In this document: positions 33,717 through 43,072 of the stretch, piece after piece
Layout: every line of letters starts with the position of its first letter
Numbering within the stretch: position 1 is the stretch's first letter
From: an uncultured Mollicutes bacterium
GTDB taxonomy: Bacteria > Bacillota_I > Bacilli_A > Acholeplasmatales > Anaeroplasmataceae
Direction of reading: 5' to 3'
Assembly: GCA_947174785.1 (NCBI GenBank)
Contig: CAMWKG010000012.1
Location: 1-47,697 of the forward strand
Length of the DNA stretch: 47,697 nt
The notes under the pieces: generated by a model
Database searches by the model: none
Seen by the model: only the letters and a program-made list of their open reading frames with translations
What the model was told of the DNA's origin: nothing
Position numbers and translations under genes: made by a program

Positions 33717-34725
33717 AGTAAGTCTCCATAAATCTCAAATATTCTCCAGATAAAATGTTATTTATCCATTCTTGATTATCTAAATTCCATTGAATGGTAG
33801 GTCCAATACCAGTTTCAAAAGTATACTTAGGCTTCCACCCTAATTCATCCATTAATTTTGCTGGATTTATCGCATATCTTAAATCATGACCAGCTCTATC
33901 CTTCACATAGGTAATTAGGGATTCTGGCTTGCCCAATTCTTTTAAAATAGTTTTAACAACCTCTAGGTTTGTTCGTTCATTATGTCCACCAATGTTATAT
34001 ACTTCACCATCTCGACCCTTTCTTAAGATTAAATCTATAGCCGTACAGTGATCATATACATGTAACCAATCACGTACATTAGCCCCGTTACCATATATAG
34101 GTAAAGATTCTTCAGCCAAAGCTTTCTTAATAATTAAAGGTATCAATTTTTCGGGGAATTGATAAGGTCCATAATTATTGGAACATCTACTGATTGTACA
34201 AGGAAGACCAAAGGTTCTATGATAAGCTAAAACCAATAAATCTGCTGAAGCTTTTGAGGCACTATATGGACTAGATGTATGAAGTGGCGTCTCCTCAGTA
34301 AAAAACAAATCTAAACGATCCAAAGGCAAATCACCGTATACTTCATCTGTAGATACCTGGTGATATCTTTTGATACCAAATTTCCTACAAGCATCCATTA
34401 GGGTTTGTGTACCTATAATATTGGTTTGCAAAAATATGCCTGGATTTTCAATGCTTCTATCTACATGAGATTCAGCAGCGAAATTTACCACATAATCAAA
34501 ATGCTCTTCTTCAAACAATTTAAATACTGCATCTCTATTACATATATTCTCATGAACAAACTTGAAGTTTGGCATATTCATAATAGGCTCTAAGGTTTCC
34601 AAATTTCCTGCATAAGTCAATGCATCAATACAAACAAATTGATCATTTGGGTATGTATTTACCATATAGTGACAAAAATTGCCACCTATAAAGCCTGCTC
34701 CCCCGGTTATTAAAAACTTGCTCAT
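33700..34725 (-). CDS. rmlB: dTDP-glucose 4,6-dehydratase
   Basis: A 341-aa extended short-chain dehydrogenase. The NAD-binding motif GGAGFIGGNF is at residues 8-17. The catalytic block is STDEVYGDLP with Asp-Glu, and the YSASKASAD motif supplies Tyr and Lys. NNYGPYQFPEKL is typical of RmlB. It makes dTDP-4-keto-6-deoxyglucose, here directed to a 3-amino sugar because rmlC and rmlD are missing. AAGGAGTGA precedes the start, which directly abuts the rmlA stop. Confidence 0.95.
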   Translation of the reverse strand: MSKFLITGGAGFIGGNFCHYMVNTYPNDQFVCIDALTYAGNLETLEPIMNMPNFKFVHENICNRDAVFKLFEEEHFDYVVNFAAESHVDRSIENPGIFLQTNIIGTQTLMDACRKFGIKRYHQVSTDEVYGDLPLDRLDLFFTEETPLHTSSPYSASKASADLLVLAYHRTFGLPCTISRCSNNYGPYQFPEKLIPLIIKKALAEESLPIYGNGANVRDWLHVYDHCTAIDLILRKGRDGEVYNIGGHNERTNLEVVKTILKELGKPESLITYVKDRAGHDLRYAINPAKLMDELGWKPKYTFETGIGPTIQWNLDNQEWINNILSGEYLRFMETYYGNRK

Positions 34726-35607
34726 CTAGTGCTCACTCCTTTTTAATGATAAAAGATATTTACCATATTCTGTCATTTTCAATTCTTCACCCAACTTTTT
34801 TAATTGAGCATCATCTATGAAGCCACGTCTCCATGCAATTTCTTCTATACATGAAATATAGAAACCTTGTCGTTCTTGTACAGATTGAACAAATTGTGCA
34901 GCATTTAACATACCTTGAGGGGTTCCAGTGTCAAGCCAAGCCATACCTCTTCCTAACAATTTTACCTTTAAGCTTCCTTCATCCAAATACATATTATTAA
35001 TCGCAGTTATTTCTATCTCTCCACGTTTAGATGGCTTCACACACTTCGCTTTTTTGATTACAGAATTATCATAAAAATATAATCCTGGAACAGCAAAATC
35101 GCTTTTAGGTTGGGAAGGCTTTTCCTCAATTGAAACAACATTATATTCTTTATCAAATTCCACAACACCAAACGCAGTAGGATTTTTCACAGGATATCCA
35201 AAAATTACTGCTTTCTTTTCTGAAGAAACAATGCGCTTTGCCTCTTTTAAATCCTCTGTCAAAGCTTGTCCGTAAAACACATTATCTCCAAGACAAAGAC
35301 AAACATCATCTTCGCCTATAAATTCCTCACCAATAATAAATGCATCAGCTAATCCTTTCGGTTCCATTTGAACTTTATATTCTAGATGAATTCCTAAAGA
35401 GTGTCCATCCCCTAAAAGCTCCTCATACTGCTTAATATCATGAGGAGTTGAGATAATCAAAATATCTTTTATACTTGCTAATAACAAAACCGATAAAGGA
35501 TAATAAATTAAAGGTTTATCATATATCGGTAGTAACTGCTTAGATATTGATTTGGTCATAGGATATAGCCTTGTTCCTCTTCCCCCCGCTAATATAATAC
35601 CTTTCAT
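34726..35607 (-). CDS. rmlA: Glucose-1-phosphate thymidylyltransferase
   Basis: A 293-aa nucleotidyltransferase giving dTDP-glucose. [18 protein letters not shown] is the signature loop. [29 protein letters not shown] and [12 protein letters not shown] are the remaining core motifs. Length is exactly that of RmlA. It starts the dTDP branch (rmlA, rmlB, ketoisomerase, aminotransferase, acetyltransferase). GGAGGAGG lies upstream of the ATG. Confidence 0.96.
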   Translation of the reverse strand: MKGIILAGGRGTRLYPMTKSISKQLLPIYDKPLIYYPLSVLLLASIKDILIISTPHDIKQYEELLGDGHSLGIHLEYKVQMEPKGLADAFIIGEEFIGEDDVCLCLGDNVFYGQALTEDLKEAKRIVSSEKKAVIFGYPVKNPTAFGVVEFDKEYNVVSIEEKPSQPKSDFAVPGLYFYDNSVIKKAKCVKPSKRGEIEITAINNMYLDEGSLKVKLLGRGMAWLDTGTPQGMLNAAQFVQSVQERQGFYISCIEEIAWRRGFIDDAQLKKLGEELKMTEYGKYLLSLKRSEH

Positions 35608-36108
35608 TTACTTTCCCTCCTCCGTTTTATAATGAATCTCTTCAACGCTGTAGTTTTGACACGTTTTTAAAATACTATTACTTGCAATATTTCCTTTTAC
35701 GATTGCTCCTGCACCTATAACACAATTATCACCTATTTTAGTACCAGATAAAATAACTGCATTACTGCCTATCCAGCAATTGTTTCCTATAATGATTTCT
35801 CCACATTTCAAATCACAATCTCTTATCAATTTTGAATCAATATTGAAAATATGATTGTGATCGTATAGCTTTACACCCTCTCCAAAAAGACAATTGTTCC
35901 CAATCTCAATATGGTTCAGACAATTAATGGAACAATAATTGTTGAAGAAGGTTCTATTTCCAATGGATAATTTACCAGGCTTCTCAATCAATATCCTAAA
36001 GCCTTTATTAAAATATAATTTCTTATAATTTAGCCTACTTCTAAATTTTAATTTGTATCGCATCATAATCAATGTTTTACGAGCTCGATTTAATATTCTA
36101 CCGATCAT
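35608..36108 (-). CDS. Hexapeptide-repeat (LbetaH) acyltransferase
   Basis: A 166-aa protein. Its middle and C-terminal part (about 60-150) shows tandem hexapeptide repeats, e.g. NCWIGSNAVILSGTKIGDN and CVIGAGAIVKG, with LYDHNHIF supplying the likely catalytic His. This is the maltose/galactoside O-acetyltransferase fold. It probably O-acetylates a sugar of the repeat unit, or N-acetylates the dTDP-3-amino sugar as FdtC/QdtC do. Its N-terminal ~35 residues are basic and amphipathic. It is directly followed by rmlA. Confidence 0.82.
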   Translation of the reverse strand: MIGRILNRARKTLIMMRYKLKFRSRLNYKKLYFNKGFRILIEKPGKLSIGNRTFFNNYCSINCLNHIEIGNNCLFGEGVKLYDHNHIFNIDSKLIRDCDLKCGEIIIGNNCWIGSNAVILSGTKIGDNCVIGAGAIVKGNIASNSILKTCQNYSVEEIHYKTEEGK

Positions 36109-36112
36109 AATC

Positions 36113-37351
36113 TTATGCCTGTCCTATACTTATATTTTTTAAAGCAATATTCTGATTAAGCTGAACTTCTTTTACTTCGATTTTTTTATTTACAGCTTTG
36201 GCATTAAAATAGCAGGAGCCAAACATCACGAAGTAAAAAATAGTATAATCAAATGAATCAAATAAGCACAACAATAAAGTAATAGCCATAACAAAGGTTA
36301 TTGTTTTATAATTTCTTGTATACTTATTTTTTTTGAGTGTTTTATTTGGTAAATAAAGCATAAGGCAATATAATACAAGTCCTACTACTCCACCTCTATA
36401 AATGAGCATCAACATATAGTTGTGAGTATGGTTGGCATTATTTAAATTTTCTAAAACGACAGATTCAAACTCGTATCCTCTACCAATCAAATATTTCCCT
36501 TCTAAAGATACAAATGCTCGGTCCCAAATTATTGTTCTATAAGATAGGGTTAAATCTTTATGCAAAATATCAACTATTATATATTCAAATTGATTCTGGA
36601 TTCTTTGAAATACTAATAGATAATTTATAACCAAGAAGACCAGTAAAACTAAACCATAATTAAGAAGCTTAAACTTTTTCTTGCTCCTCAAGATAAAGAA
36701 AAATGGAATAAATAACAACCACGCAACTAATGCCGCAGTAGCATTAACATATAACAAAGTAACTAAACAAAACAAATACATAAAATAATCTGAAATTCTT
36801 AATTTTCCTTTATAAGTGTTAGAATAAATAATTCTTGCAAAAATTAAAGGCAAAAAGAAATAAATATACCTGTTATCATAGCCTAATAAGGATGAATAAT
36901 ATTTACCGCTCATTTCTATACCCTCTCTATGTAAGCCTGGTATAAATAAAGTAATCGTATTTAATATTATCCAAAAATCTAACACACCAATAAATGCTTT
37001 TATAAATTGTTTTTTATCTTGACATATTCCATATTGTATCAGCATTACAAAGGCTAAGTCATAAATACAAATTCCAACATACGTCACAATATTTCCATCT
37101 GGCGAAGTTAATGTTGGTATTAATGTGACCAGTCTAAACAACAAGACCAAATAAATAAAAGGATGAACCTGATTTATCTTAAATTTTCTAAAAAATAAGA
37201 AAAATATAACCACAGATGAAACAATCTTCATACCATAATATAAATATCTTGTTATTGCAATCGTATCAAACATTTGTGGTTTTACAAATGGAAAAATCAA
37301 AAAAATAAACAAAAAATATATATATGGTGTTTTTCGATTTAAATTAACCAT
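36113..37351 (-). CDS. Wzy-type polysaccharide polymerase
   Basis: A 412-aa membrane protein with about ten spans. Between the later spans lies SYRTIIWDRAFVSLEGKYL, then GRGYEF and NANHTHNYMLMLIYRGGVVG, matching the O-antigen ligase/polymerase (Wzy_C) pattern with its Arg and His. As the polymerase inside the operon, it is the best candidate to join the repeat units flipped by the Wzx at 27963. The ribosome site is GGGGTGA. A second Wzy-like protein is encoded outside the operon at 43737. Confidence 0.82.
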   Translation of the reverse strand: MVNLNRKTPYIYFLFIFLIFPFVKPQMFDTIAITRYLYYGMKIVSSVVIFFLFFRKFKINQVHPFIYLVLLFRLVTLIPTLTSPDGNIVTYVGICIYDLAFVMLIQYGICQDKKQFIKAFIGVLDFWIILNTITLFIPGLHREGIEMSGKYYSSLLGYDNRYIYFFLPLIFARIIYSNTYKGKLRISDYFMYLFCLVTLLYVNATAALVAWLLFIPFFFILRSKKKFKLLNYGLVLLVFLVINYLLVFQRIQNQFEYIIVDILHKDLTLSYRTIIWDRAFVSLEGKYLIGRGYEFESVVLENLNNANHTHNYMLMLIYRGGVVGLVLYCLMLYLPNKTLKKNKYTRNYKTITFVMAITLLLCLFDSFDYTIFYFVMFGSCYFNAKAVNKKIEVKEVQLNQNIALKNISIGQA

Positions 37352-37368
37352 GGTATCACCCCTTTCTT

Positions 37369-38448
37369 TTAAAATTCTGCTTGTATCTTTTCAATTTCAT
37401 AGTCAAGATCATATCCTGACTGAACACAAATTGTACGTCCTTCTTTTCTAAACTCCACATTTATATTTCGTGTACTCAACTCTAAAATCTTTTGTTTCCA
37501 TACATCTTCTTTCAAATCCAAAAACTGACATCTTCCAGTAACATCTGCCTGTAAAGAAATTCTATCAGAAAATAAACAGCTTAACCCATTTGCCTGTGCC
37601 TCAATTCCTACTATAGGAAGCCCCTCAAAAAAGGAAGGCAAAATGAAACAATCCATTGCCGAATAATATTTATAAGGATTCTCTACCGTTCCAGGTAATA
37701 TAACATTGTGTAAGTCCTTGGAATTAATCTGTTGTAGCATTTCCTCCCTATAGCTTCCATCCCCTATTAATAGAAAATATATATTACTTAATTCTTTATC
37801 TTCACATAAACGAAGAATAAAGGGATGATTTTTTTGATATTCAAATCTTCCAATGTGTCCCACAACAAAGGCGTCCTTAGGAATATTCAAAGCATTTCTA
37901 ATTTCATTTCTGTCATCTAATTGAAATTCGAATTTTTTAGTATCAATGGCGTTCTTTATAAAGTGAACCTTCCCAGAACGCATCACTTTTTCTCCAAACA
38001 TCCAATTCCCAGCAATATCTGAACAAGTAAAATATTTGTCTGTTTTTTTATTCAAATACTTACGTATAATCTTATGCTGAAGCTTATGCTTGTCATCGCC
38101 ATTATGACTATGCGTAATAATCATACAATTCTTATTATATTTTTTTAAATAAAAAGTATATAAAAACAAGCTGGAATTACATAGATTTACATATGCAATA
38201 TCGTAGTGATTATTCTTATATATTTTTTTTAACTTTCTAAGTGTGCTAATAGGGTGTCTTTTCAAGTTGCCAACAACGAAAAAATTGCAATTTTCATTTT
38301 TAAATTTTTCTTTGAAAATTCCATCCAGAGGTTCTTGTATGATAAAATCTATCAAATATTTTGATTTGAACCTATTATAAATATTTAAAATGTAAGTTTC
38401 TACTCCCCCAACAATAGAAGTCATCCCCAATATAATGATTCTCTTCAA
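37369..38448 (-). CDS. Glycosyltransferase family 4
   Basis: A 359-aa GT-B enzyme. The N-terminus KRIIILGMTSIVGGVETYIL is the usual start of GT4 capsule transferases. VGHIGRFEYQKNH (about 198-210) and the EX7E motif in SFFEGLPIVGIEAQANG (about 274-290) form the donor site. The start codon is TTG at 38448, with GAGAGG 8 bp before it; the next ATG would remove the first strand. It probably adds a sugar to the lipid-linked repeat unit; donor unknown. Confidence 0.88.
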   Translation of the reverse strand: MKRIIILGMTSIVGGVETYILNIYNRFKSKYLIDFIIQEPLDGIFKEKFKNENCNFFVVGNLKRHPISTLRKLKKIYKNNHYDIAYVNLCNSSLFLYTFYLKKYNKNCMIITHSHNGDDKHKLQHKIIRKYLNKKTDKYFTCSDIAGNWMFGEKVMRSGKVHFIKNAIDTKKFEFQLDDRNEIRNALNIPKDAFVVGHIGRFEYQKNHPFILRLCEDKELSNIYFLLIGDGSYREEMLQQINSKDLHNVILPGTVENPYKYYSAMDCFILPSFFEGLPIVGIEAQANGLSCLFSDRISLQADVTGRCQFLDLKEDVWKQKILELSTRNINVEFRKEGRTICVQSGYDLDYEIEKIQAEF

Positions 38449-38464
38449 TTGAAAAACCTCTCTT

Positions 38465-40207
38465 CTATTTCTTTTTTCGAATTTTATACAAACGATAATA
38501 AGGCAACCTCATTAAAAATACACTTTTTAAAAAGGCAATTTTCCAGCCTGAATTATAGAAATCTCTCTTAAATTTTTTCAGATGAAAGATATAATAAAAT
38601 AAGCTTTTTGTTGTAAACAAAGAAAATTTTTCACCTTCTAAATAACTTGTTTTTTTGAATAAATTTATATCCGCTTTTGTAGGACACAAACCCAATCTTA
38701 AAATATTCTCATTTGCTAAACGAGATGAGAGAGTCAATTTGAAATCAAAAATTTCCTTCATAGAATTTATAAAGTCAATGGCACCTTCTTGAATTTTCCC
38801 ATATACGCCCTGTTCTAATTCATAACAATCCAATATGGGTCGGATGCCTTCCTCACATTCTTGATATCCTAATGTTGTTCCATGATTTGCAATAAACATA
38901 TTTTCAATCAAGTGTACAAAAGGTCTAACATAGCGATAATCTATATAGCCTGTTTTATTCTTGCTTTCGCTACTCAATGCATAATAATATCCGTGTATAT
39001 CTGCAATCTCTAAGGACTGTAAACAATCCTGCATAGTTCCATTCCATCCAATATCACATAGCGCTGTCTTGTTTACAACATTTTCTTGTTTTAAATAAGC
39101 CAATAGCTTCTGCTTGTTTAAAAGATTTATCCTTTGTATTTCCTTCAAGGTTTTTTCATCAATATTCAAAATATCTTCTTTAGTTATGAGCTCTTTATCT
39201 TCGATAGTTAACCCTAGTTCTGAAAAGTATTTTTCTTTAGTCATTGATTTTTTCAAAGGATAAATATTTATAATATCCTGAGAAGTTTTTACTTCAGATA
39301 AATAAATACATCGTGTACTTCTTCTCGAAACATAAAAATATTGTGTTTGAATATCATCAAACATTCTATCAAAAACTTCTTTAATAAGCTTTCCTTCTCT
39401 CGACAAGAAAACAATTCTTTGATACTCGTTCTTTACTAATTCTTGATGAAGCCATTGAACAAATCCGAATAAGGCTGGTCCTAATGTAGTAAATCCCAAA
39501 TTATAATAAGCATTAGAATTCCTTTGGTTGTAGAAAATTTTTTCTATAGTTTGCTTTTCTAAACTTGATTTTTTGAATTCATATTTTTTATAATGTACTG
39601 CTTTTATTCCTTTTAGTTTAGGCTTGATATAATCTCCTCTTAATGAATCCCCTATATGTAAAATCTTTTGATGAGGATAAAGCTTCTTTATTGCTTGAAA
39701 AATTTCACCAGTATGCTTTGATTTTTTCAGCTCCGAGGATACGAACAACTCATCATAGCCCTCTATTCCGCACTTATTTAATAATTGCTTCAGGAAGTCT
39801 TTTGAAAAGTACATATCTGAAATGATAATCACAGTTTTATTAAGTGCTTTCGCCTTTAAAAACAAAGATATAATTTCTGGATTCGCTTGACAATTTGCCA
39901 ACTCTAAATTTTGTTCAAGGTCTTTATAATAACTTGCAATAGAATTACCATGCCTTTGTTCTATTATAGAATATATTTCTTCAAAGGATGGACAAAAGTT
40001 GTTATTTAAAGTGGAAGCTTCTTGTTCTGCTTGTCTTCTTACTTCTAAGAAGCTAAAAGACTCATTAGGATAATATTTATCTATATATCGAAATAAATCA
40101 GATGGCTTGGCAAAGGATCTTCTTATTAAGGTTTCAAAGATATCAAAGGATATAACATCACACTTTGATATTTTATTTTTAAATTTATTTAGACCCATGA
40201 ACCTCAT
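38465..40207 (-). CDS. HAD-like protein of polysaccharide loci with a large C-terminal domain
   Basis: A 580-aa protein. The N-terminal ~200 residues are HAD-like: motif I FDIFETL (D22; the acid/base Asp is replaced by Phe24), motif II IIISDMYF, motif III Lys in KKSKHTGE and motif IV HIGDSLRGD. The remaining ~370 residues include VFLSREGKLIKEVFDRM and YVSRRSTR, a block found with this HAD type in capsule clusters; its fold is unknown to me. The changed motif I resembles haloacid dehalogenases rather than phosphatases. The role may be to make or remove a phosphorylated intermediate. It overlaps the preceding GT2. Start could be 40207 or 40198; neither has ideal spacing. Confidence 0.68.
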   Translation of the reverse strand: MRFMGLNKFKNKISKCDVISFDIFETLIRRSFAKPSDLFRYIDKYYPNESFSFLEVRRQAEQEASTLNNNFCPSFEEIYSIIEQRHGNSIASYYKDLEQNLELANCQANPEIISLFLKAKALNKTVIIISDMYFSKDFLKQLLNKCGIEGYDELFVSSELKKSKHTGEIFQAIKKLYPHQKILHIGDSLRGDYIKPKLKGIKAVHYKKYEFKKSSLEKQTIEKIFYNQRNSNAYYNLGFTTLGPALFGFVQWLHQELVKNEYQRIVFLSREGKLIKEVFDRMFDDIQTQYFYVSRRSTRCIYLSEVKTSQDIINIYPLKKSMTKEKYFSELGLTIEDKELITKEDILNIDEKTLKEIQRINLLNKQKLLAYLKQENVVNKTALCDIGWNGTMQDCLQSLEIADIHGYYYALSSESKNKTGYIDYRYVRPFVHLIENMFIANHGTTLGYQECEEGIRPILDCYELEQGVYGKIQEGAIDFINSMKEIFDFKLTLSSRLANENILRLGLCPTKADINLFKKTSYLEGEKFSLFTTKSLFYYIFHLKKFKRDFYNSGWKIAFLKSVFLMRLPYYRLYKIRKKK

Positions 40208-41255
40208 TTTCCTTCATCTTTACAAATAATTTAGGGAAAAATTTTCTAACCATATTCACCATTTTCATATTTCGGATAGATCCGTGTACGCTTTTCTTTT
40301 TAATTGGCTTAGACAAGAATTTCATTTTTTTAGATAGTTTAGCATCTTTGAAAGCTTCAATAACTAAAGGGTGATTCAAAATCTCCTTTATTCTATCCTT
40401 CTTCTCTTTTTTAGTTAACTTTCGGTTATCTACCAATTCTTGTACACATTGTATGATACGACCTGCAAAATAACTATTAATAGATGTGCGCGTCATTTCA
40501 TCCATATAGTTCCAAACCTGATAAAGCTTAACAATATGTTCAAAATGCTCTACCCTTTTCTTAAACATATTTGGATCAGAATAGTTTATCATTGTCTCTG
40601 AACCTTTTCTTGAACGATACCAGTGATACATTGTTATTTCAAGAAAGCCAATGTTTTTAATATGCATTAAATAGTCCATATTAAAATGATGGTCATCCCA
40701 TTTTGTATTTGGAAAAGTCAAATTGTTGCTGGCAATAATTTCATTTTTAAATAATTTATTCCATGGCAAGCTTAACAAACTATTATTTAAATATAAATGT
40801 GCTTCTTTTTTAAATTCTTCTAGCTCATAAATACGATGTGGTGATTTAGTTTCATATGTAATATCTTTTCCTGATTGAAAATATTCCATTTTAAAACCGG
40901 TAACGACCAAATCCAATTCATTTTCCTCAGCATATTGAACCATGGTTTCTATCATCTCAGGATCAATAAAGTCATCTGAATCAATAAAATACAAATATTT
41001 TCCTTTCGCTAACTTTATGGCTGAATTTCTTGCTGCAGGAGCACCTGCATTTGTTTGATGTAATACAATTAAACGTTCATCCTTTTTTGCATACTCTTCA
41101 CAAATTTCCCCACTCTTGTCTGGGCTTCCATCATCAACAGCATAAAATTCAATGTTTTTATAGGTTTGATTCAAAACACTTTCGATGGTTTTTCCTACAA
41201 ATTCTTCAACCTTATAAACAGGCATTATTACTGATACAAGTGGTTTATTCTCCAT
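40185..41255 (-). CDS. Glycosyltransferase family 2
   Basis: A 356-aa GT-A enzyme. VSVIMPVYKVEEFVGKTIES, YAVDDGSPDKSG and LYFIDSDDFIDPEM (DxD) are classic GT2 motifs in the first ~100 residues. The later part (WDDHHFNMDYL and beyond) is an acceptor-side domain with a basic C-terminus that may contact the membrane. The start at 41255 shares one base with the glf stop, with GGGGAG 8 bp upstream; a GTG three codons earlier lies in that ribosome site. It acts on the repeat unit, possibly with galactofuranose. Confidence 0.9.
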   Translation of the reverse strand: MENKPLVSVIMPVYKVEEFVGKTIESVLNQTYKNIEFYAVDDGSPDKSGEICEEYAKKDERLIVLHQTNAGAPAARNSAIKLAKGKYLYFIDSDDFIDPEMIETMVQYAEENELDLVVTGFKMEYFQSGKDITYETKSPHRIYELEEFKKEAHLYLNNSLLSLPWNKLFKNEIIASNNLTFPNTKWDDHHFNMDYLMHIKNIGFLEITMYHWYRSRKGSETMINYSDPNMFKKRVEHFEHIVKLYQVWNYMDEMTRTSINSYFAGRIIQCVQELVDNRKLTKKEKKDRIKEILNHPLVIEAFKDAKLSKKMKFLSKPIKKKSVHGSIRNMKMVNMVRKFFPKLFVKMKENEVHGSK

Positions 41256-42358
41256 TATAAGCACTCCCCTTCCAAGCTTTTTAGGGCACTAGCAATGACA
41301 TCATCCATATCATAATATTTGTATTGAGCCAAGCGACCTCCAAATAGAACATTCTTTTTCTTTTTGGCAAGCTCCAAATACTTTTGATAAAGCGTTCCAT
41401 TTTTATCATCATTTATTGGATAATAGGGTTCATCCCCTAATTTCCATGATGTGGAATATTCTTTTGATATTACTGTATAAGGACTTGTTGAATCAAATTC
41501 AAAATGCTTATGCTCGATTATTCTTGTATATGGAACATCATATTCTGTATAATTCACAACTGCATTTCCTTGAAAGTTTGATTGTTCCAAGATTTCATTT
41601 TCAAAGCGAACAGTTCGATATTCTAAGGAACCATAACAATAACCAAAATATTGATCAATAGGTCCGGTATAAATAATTTTTTTACAAAGCTTTTCTAATT
41701 CCTCTTGATGCTCAAAAAAGTCATAATTAAGTCTAACCTCTACATTAGCTAGCATCTTCTCAATGATTTGAGTATATCCCCCTATAGGAATTCCTTGATA
41801 TCTATCGTTAAAATAATTATTATCATATGTAAATCGCACTGGTAGTCTCTTTATAATAAAGGATGGTAATTGATTACAAGGCTTTCCCCATTGCTTTGCA
41901 GTATACCCTTTCACTAGCTTTTCATAAATCGTAGAACCAACCAAATTAATTGCCTGTTCCTCAAGATTTTTAGGATTATCTATTCGATAAGTTTCTTTTT
42001 CCTTTTCAATGATTGCCTGTGCCTCAGCTGGAGTTTTCACTCCCCAAAGCTTAGAAAAAGTATTCATATTGAATGGAAGATTATATAGTTCATTTTTATA
42101 GATTGCAATTGGTGAATTAATATAGTTATTAAAATCAGCAAATTGATTTATATAATCCCAAATCTTTTTATCGTCTGTATGAAATATATGTGCCCCGTAT
42201 TTATGAACTTGAATTCCCTTAATTTCTTCTGTATAAATATTCCCGGCAATATGATTTCTTTTATCAATTACTAAACATTTATACCCTTTTTTACTTAGTT
42301 CATATGCACATACAGAGCCATATAATCCTGCTCCTACTATCAAATAATCAAACATCAT
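41255..42358 (-). CDS. glf: UDP-galactopyranose mutase
   Basis: A 367-aa flavoprotein converting UDP-galactopyranose to UDP-galactofuranose. The FAD-binding motif GAGLYGSVCAYEL is at 8-20. Further signatures are NIYTEEIKGIQVHKYGAHIFHT (about 42-63), YTAKQWG and GYCYGSLEYR. The polymer therefore probably contains galactofuranose, added by one of the GT2 enzymes. The gene overlaps the sugar transferase by 4 bp (ATGA) and the next GT2 by 1 bp. Confidence 0.95.
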   Translation of the reverse strand: MMFDYLIVGAGLYGSVCAYELSKKGYKCLVIDKRNHIAGNIYTEEIKGIQVHKYGAHIFHTDDKKIWDYINQFADFNNYINSPIAIYKNELYNLPFNMNTFSKLWGVKTPAEAQAIIEKEKETYRIDNPKNLEEQAINLVGSTIYEKLVKGYTAKQWGKPCNQLPSFIIKRLPVRFTYDNNYFNDRYQGIPIGGYTQIIEKMLANVEVRLNYDFFEHQEELEKLCKKIIYTGPIDQYFGYCYGSLEYRTVRFENEILEQSNFQGNAVVNYTEYDVPYTRIIEHKHFEFDSTSPYTVISKEYSTSWKLGDEPYYPINDDKNGTLYQKYLELAKKKKNVLFGGRLAQYKYYDMDDVIASALKSLEGECL

Positions 42359-43023
42359 TTTGCCCCCTCAGATTTAAATACACCAATAACAGTATGATAA
42401 AGAATCCTGATGTCCATCCAAAAGCCTCTTTTTACAGAATAATATAATTCCATTTTAATTCTTTCTTCATAGGCAATATCACTTCTACCATGGCTCGCCC
42501 AAAATCCAGTTAACCCCGGTTTGACTTTTAATAGCAATGCCTTATTTTCACCATATCTTTCCAATTCCTCTTGAAGAATTGGTCTCCAGCCTACAACAGA
42601 CATTTGGCCTATAAAAATATTCCAAAGCTGTGGCAATTCATCTAAACTTGTTTTTCTAAGGATTTTTCCTATTTTTGTCACTCTTGGATCATTTGTTATT
42701 TTAAAATTTGTTCTATATTCCTCTAATTGTTCAGGTGTTAGGATTTCTTCTAATGGTCTTGGATCATTTCTCATACTTCTAAATTTCCAAACCTTAAACA
42801 TTTTTCCGTTTTTTCCTACGCGTATATGACCATAGAAAACTTTTCCTTTAGATGAGCATTTAATTAAAATAGCAATAATTAAAAATAGCCAACTAAAAAG
42901 AATAAGCGCTAACCCTGAGGAAAGAATATCAAATAATCTTTTACAAAATGCAAAAATGGGTTTTCTTTTATATAAATCTATGGAATATTCCATAGATAAA
43001 CTTTCTTTTACTGATTTTCTCAT
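42355..43023 (-). CDS. Undecaprenyl-phosphate sugar-1-phosphate transferase (priming enzyme)
   Basis: A 222-aa monotopic phosphoglycosyltransferase. KRLFDILSSG precedes a hydrophobic segment (about 27-48). Then come FKVWKFRSMR, SLDELPQLWNIF with the catalytic Asp-Glu, SVVGWRPIL and PGLTGFWASHGRSD. It places the first sugar-1-phosphate on the lipid carrier. The start at 43023 has AGGAG 10 bp upstream; a frame extension to 43044 includes the ribosome site and is rejected. It is the second gene of the operon, after the small membrane protein. Confidence 0.92.
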   Translation of the reverse strand: MRKSVKESLSMEYSIDLYKRKPIFAFCKRLFDILSSGLALILFSWLFLIIAILIKCSSKGKVFYGHIRVGKNGKMFKVWKFRSMRNDPRPLEEILTPEQLEEYRTNFKITNDPRVTKIGKILRKTSLDELPQLWNIFIGQMSVVGWRPILQEELERYGENKALLLKVKPGLTGFWASHGRSDIAYEERIKMELYYSVKRGFWMDIRILYHTVIGVFKSEGAK

Positions 43024-43072
43024 ATTATAACAACTCCTAATCAAAATTATCCAAATTTTAATTATTTGTTTT

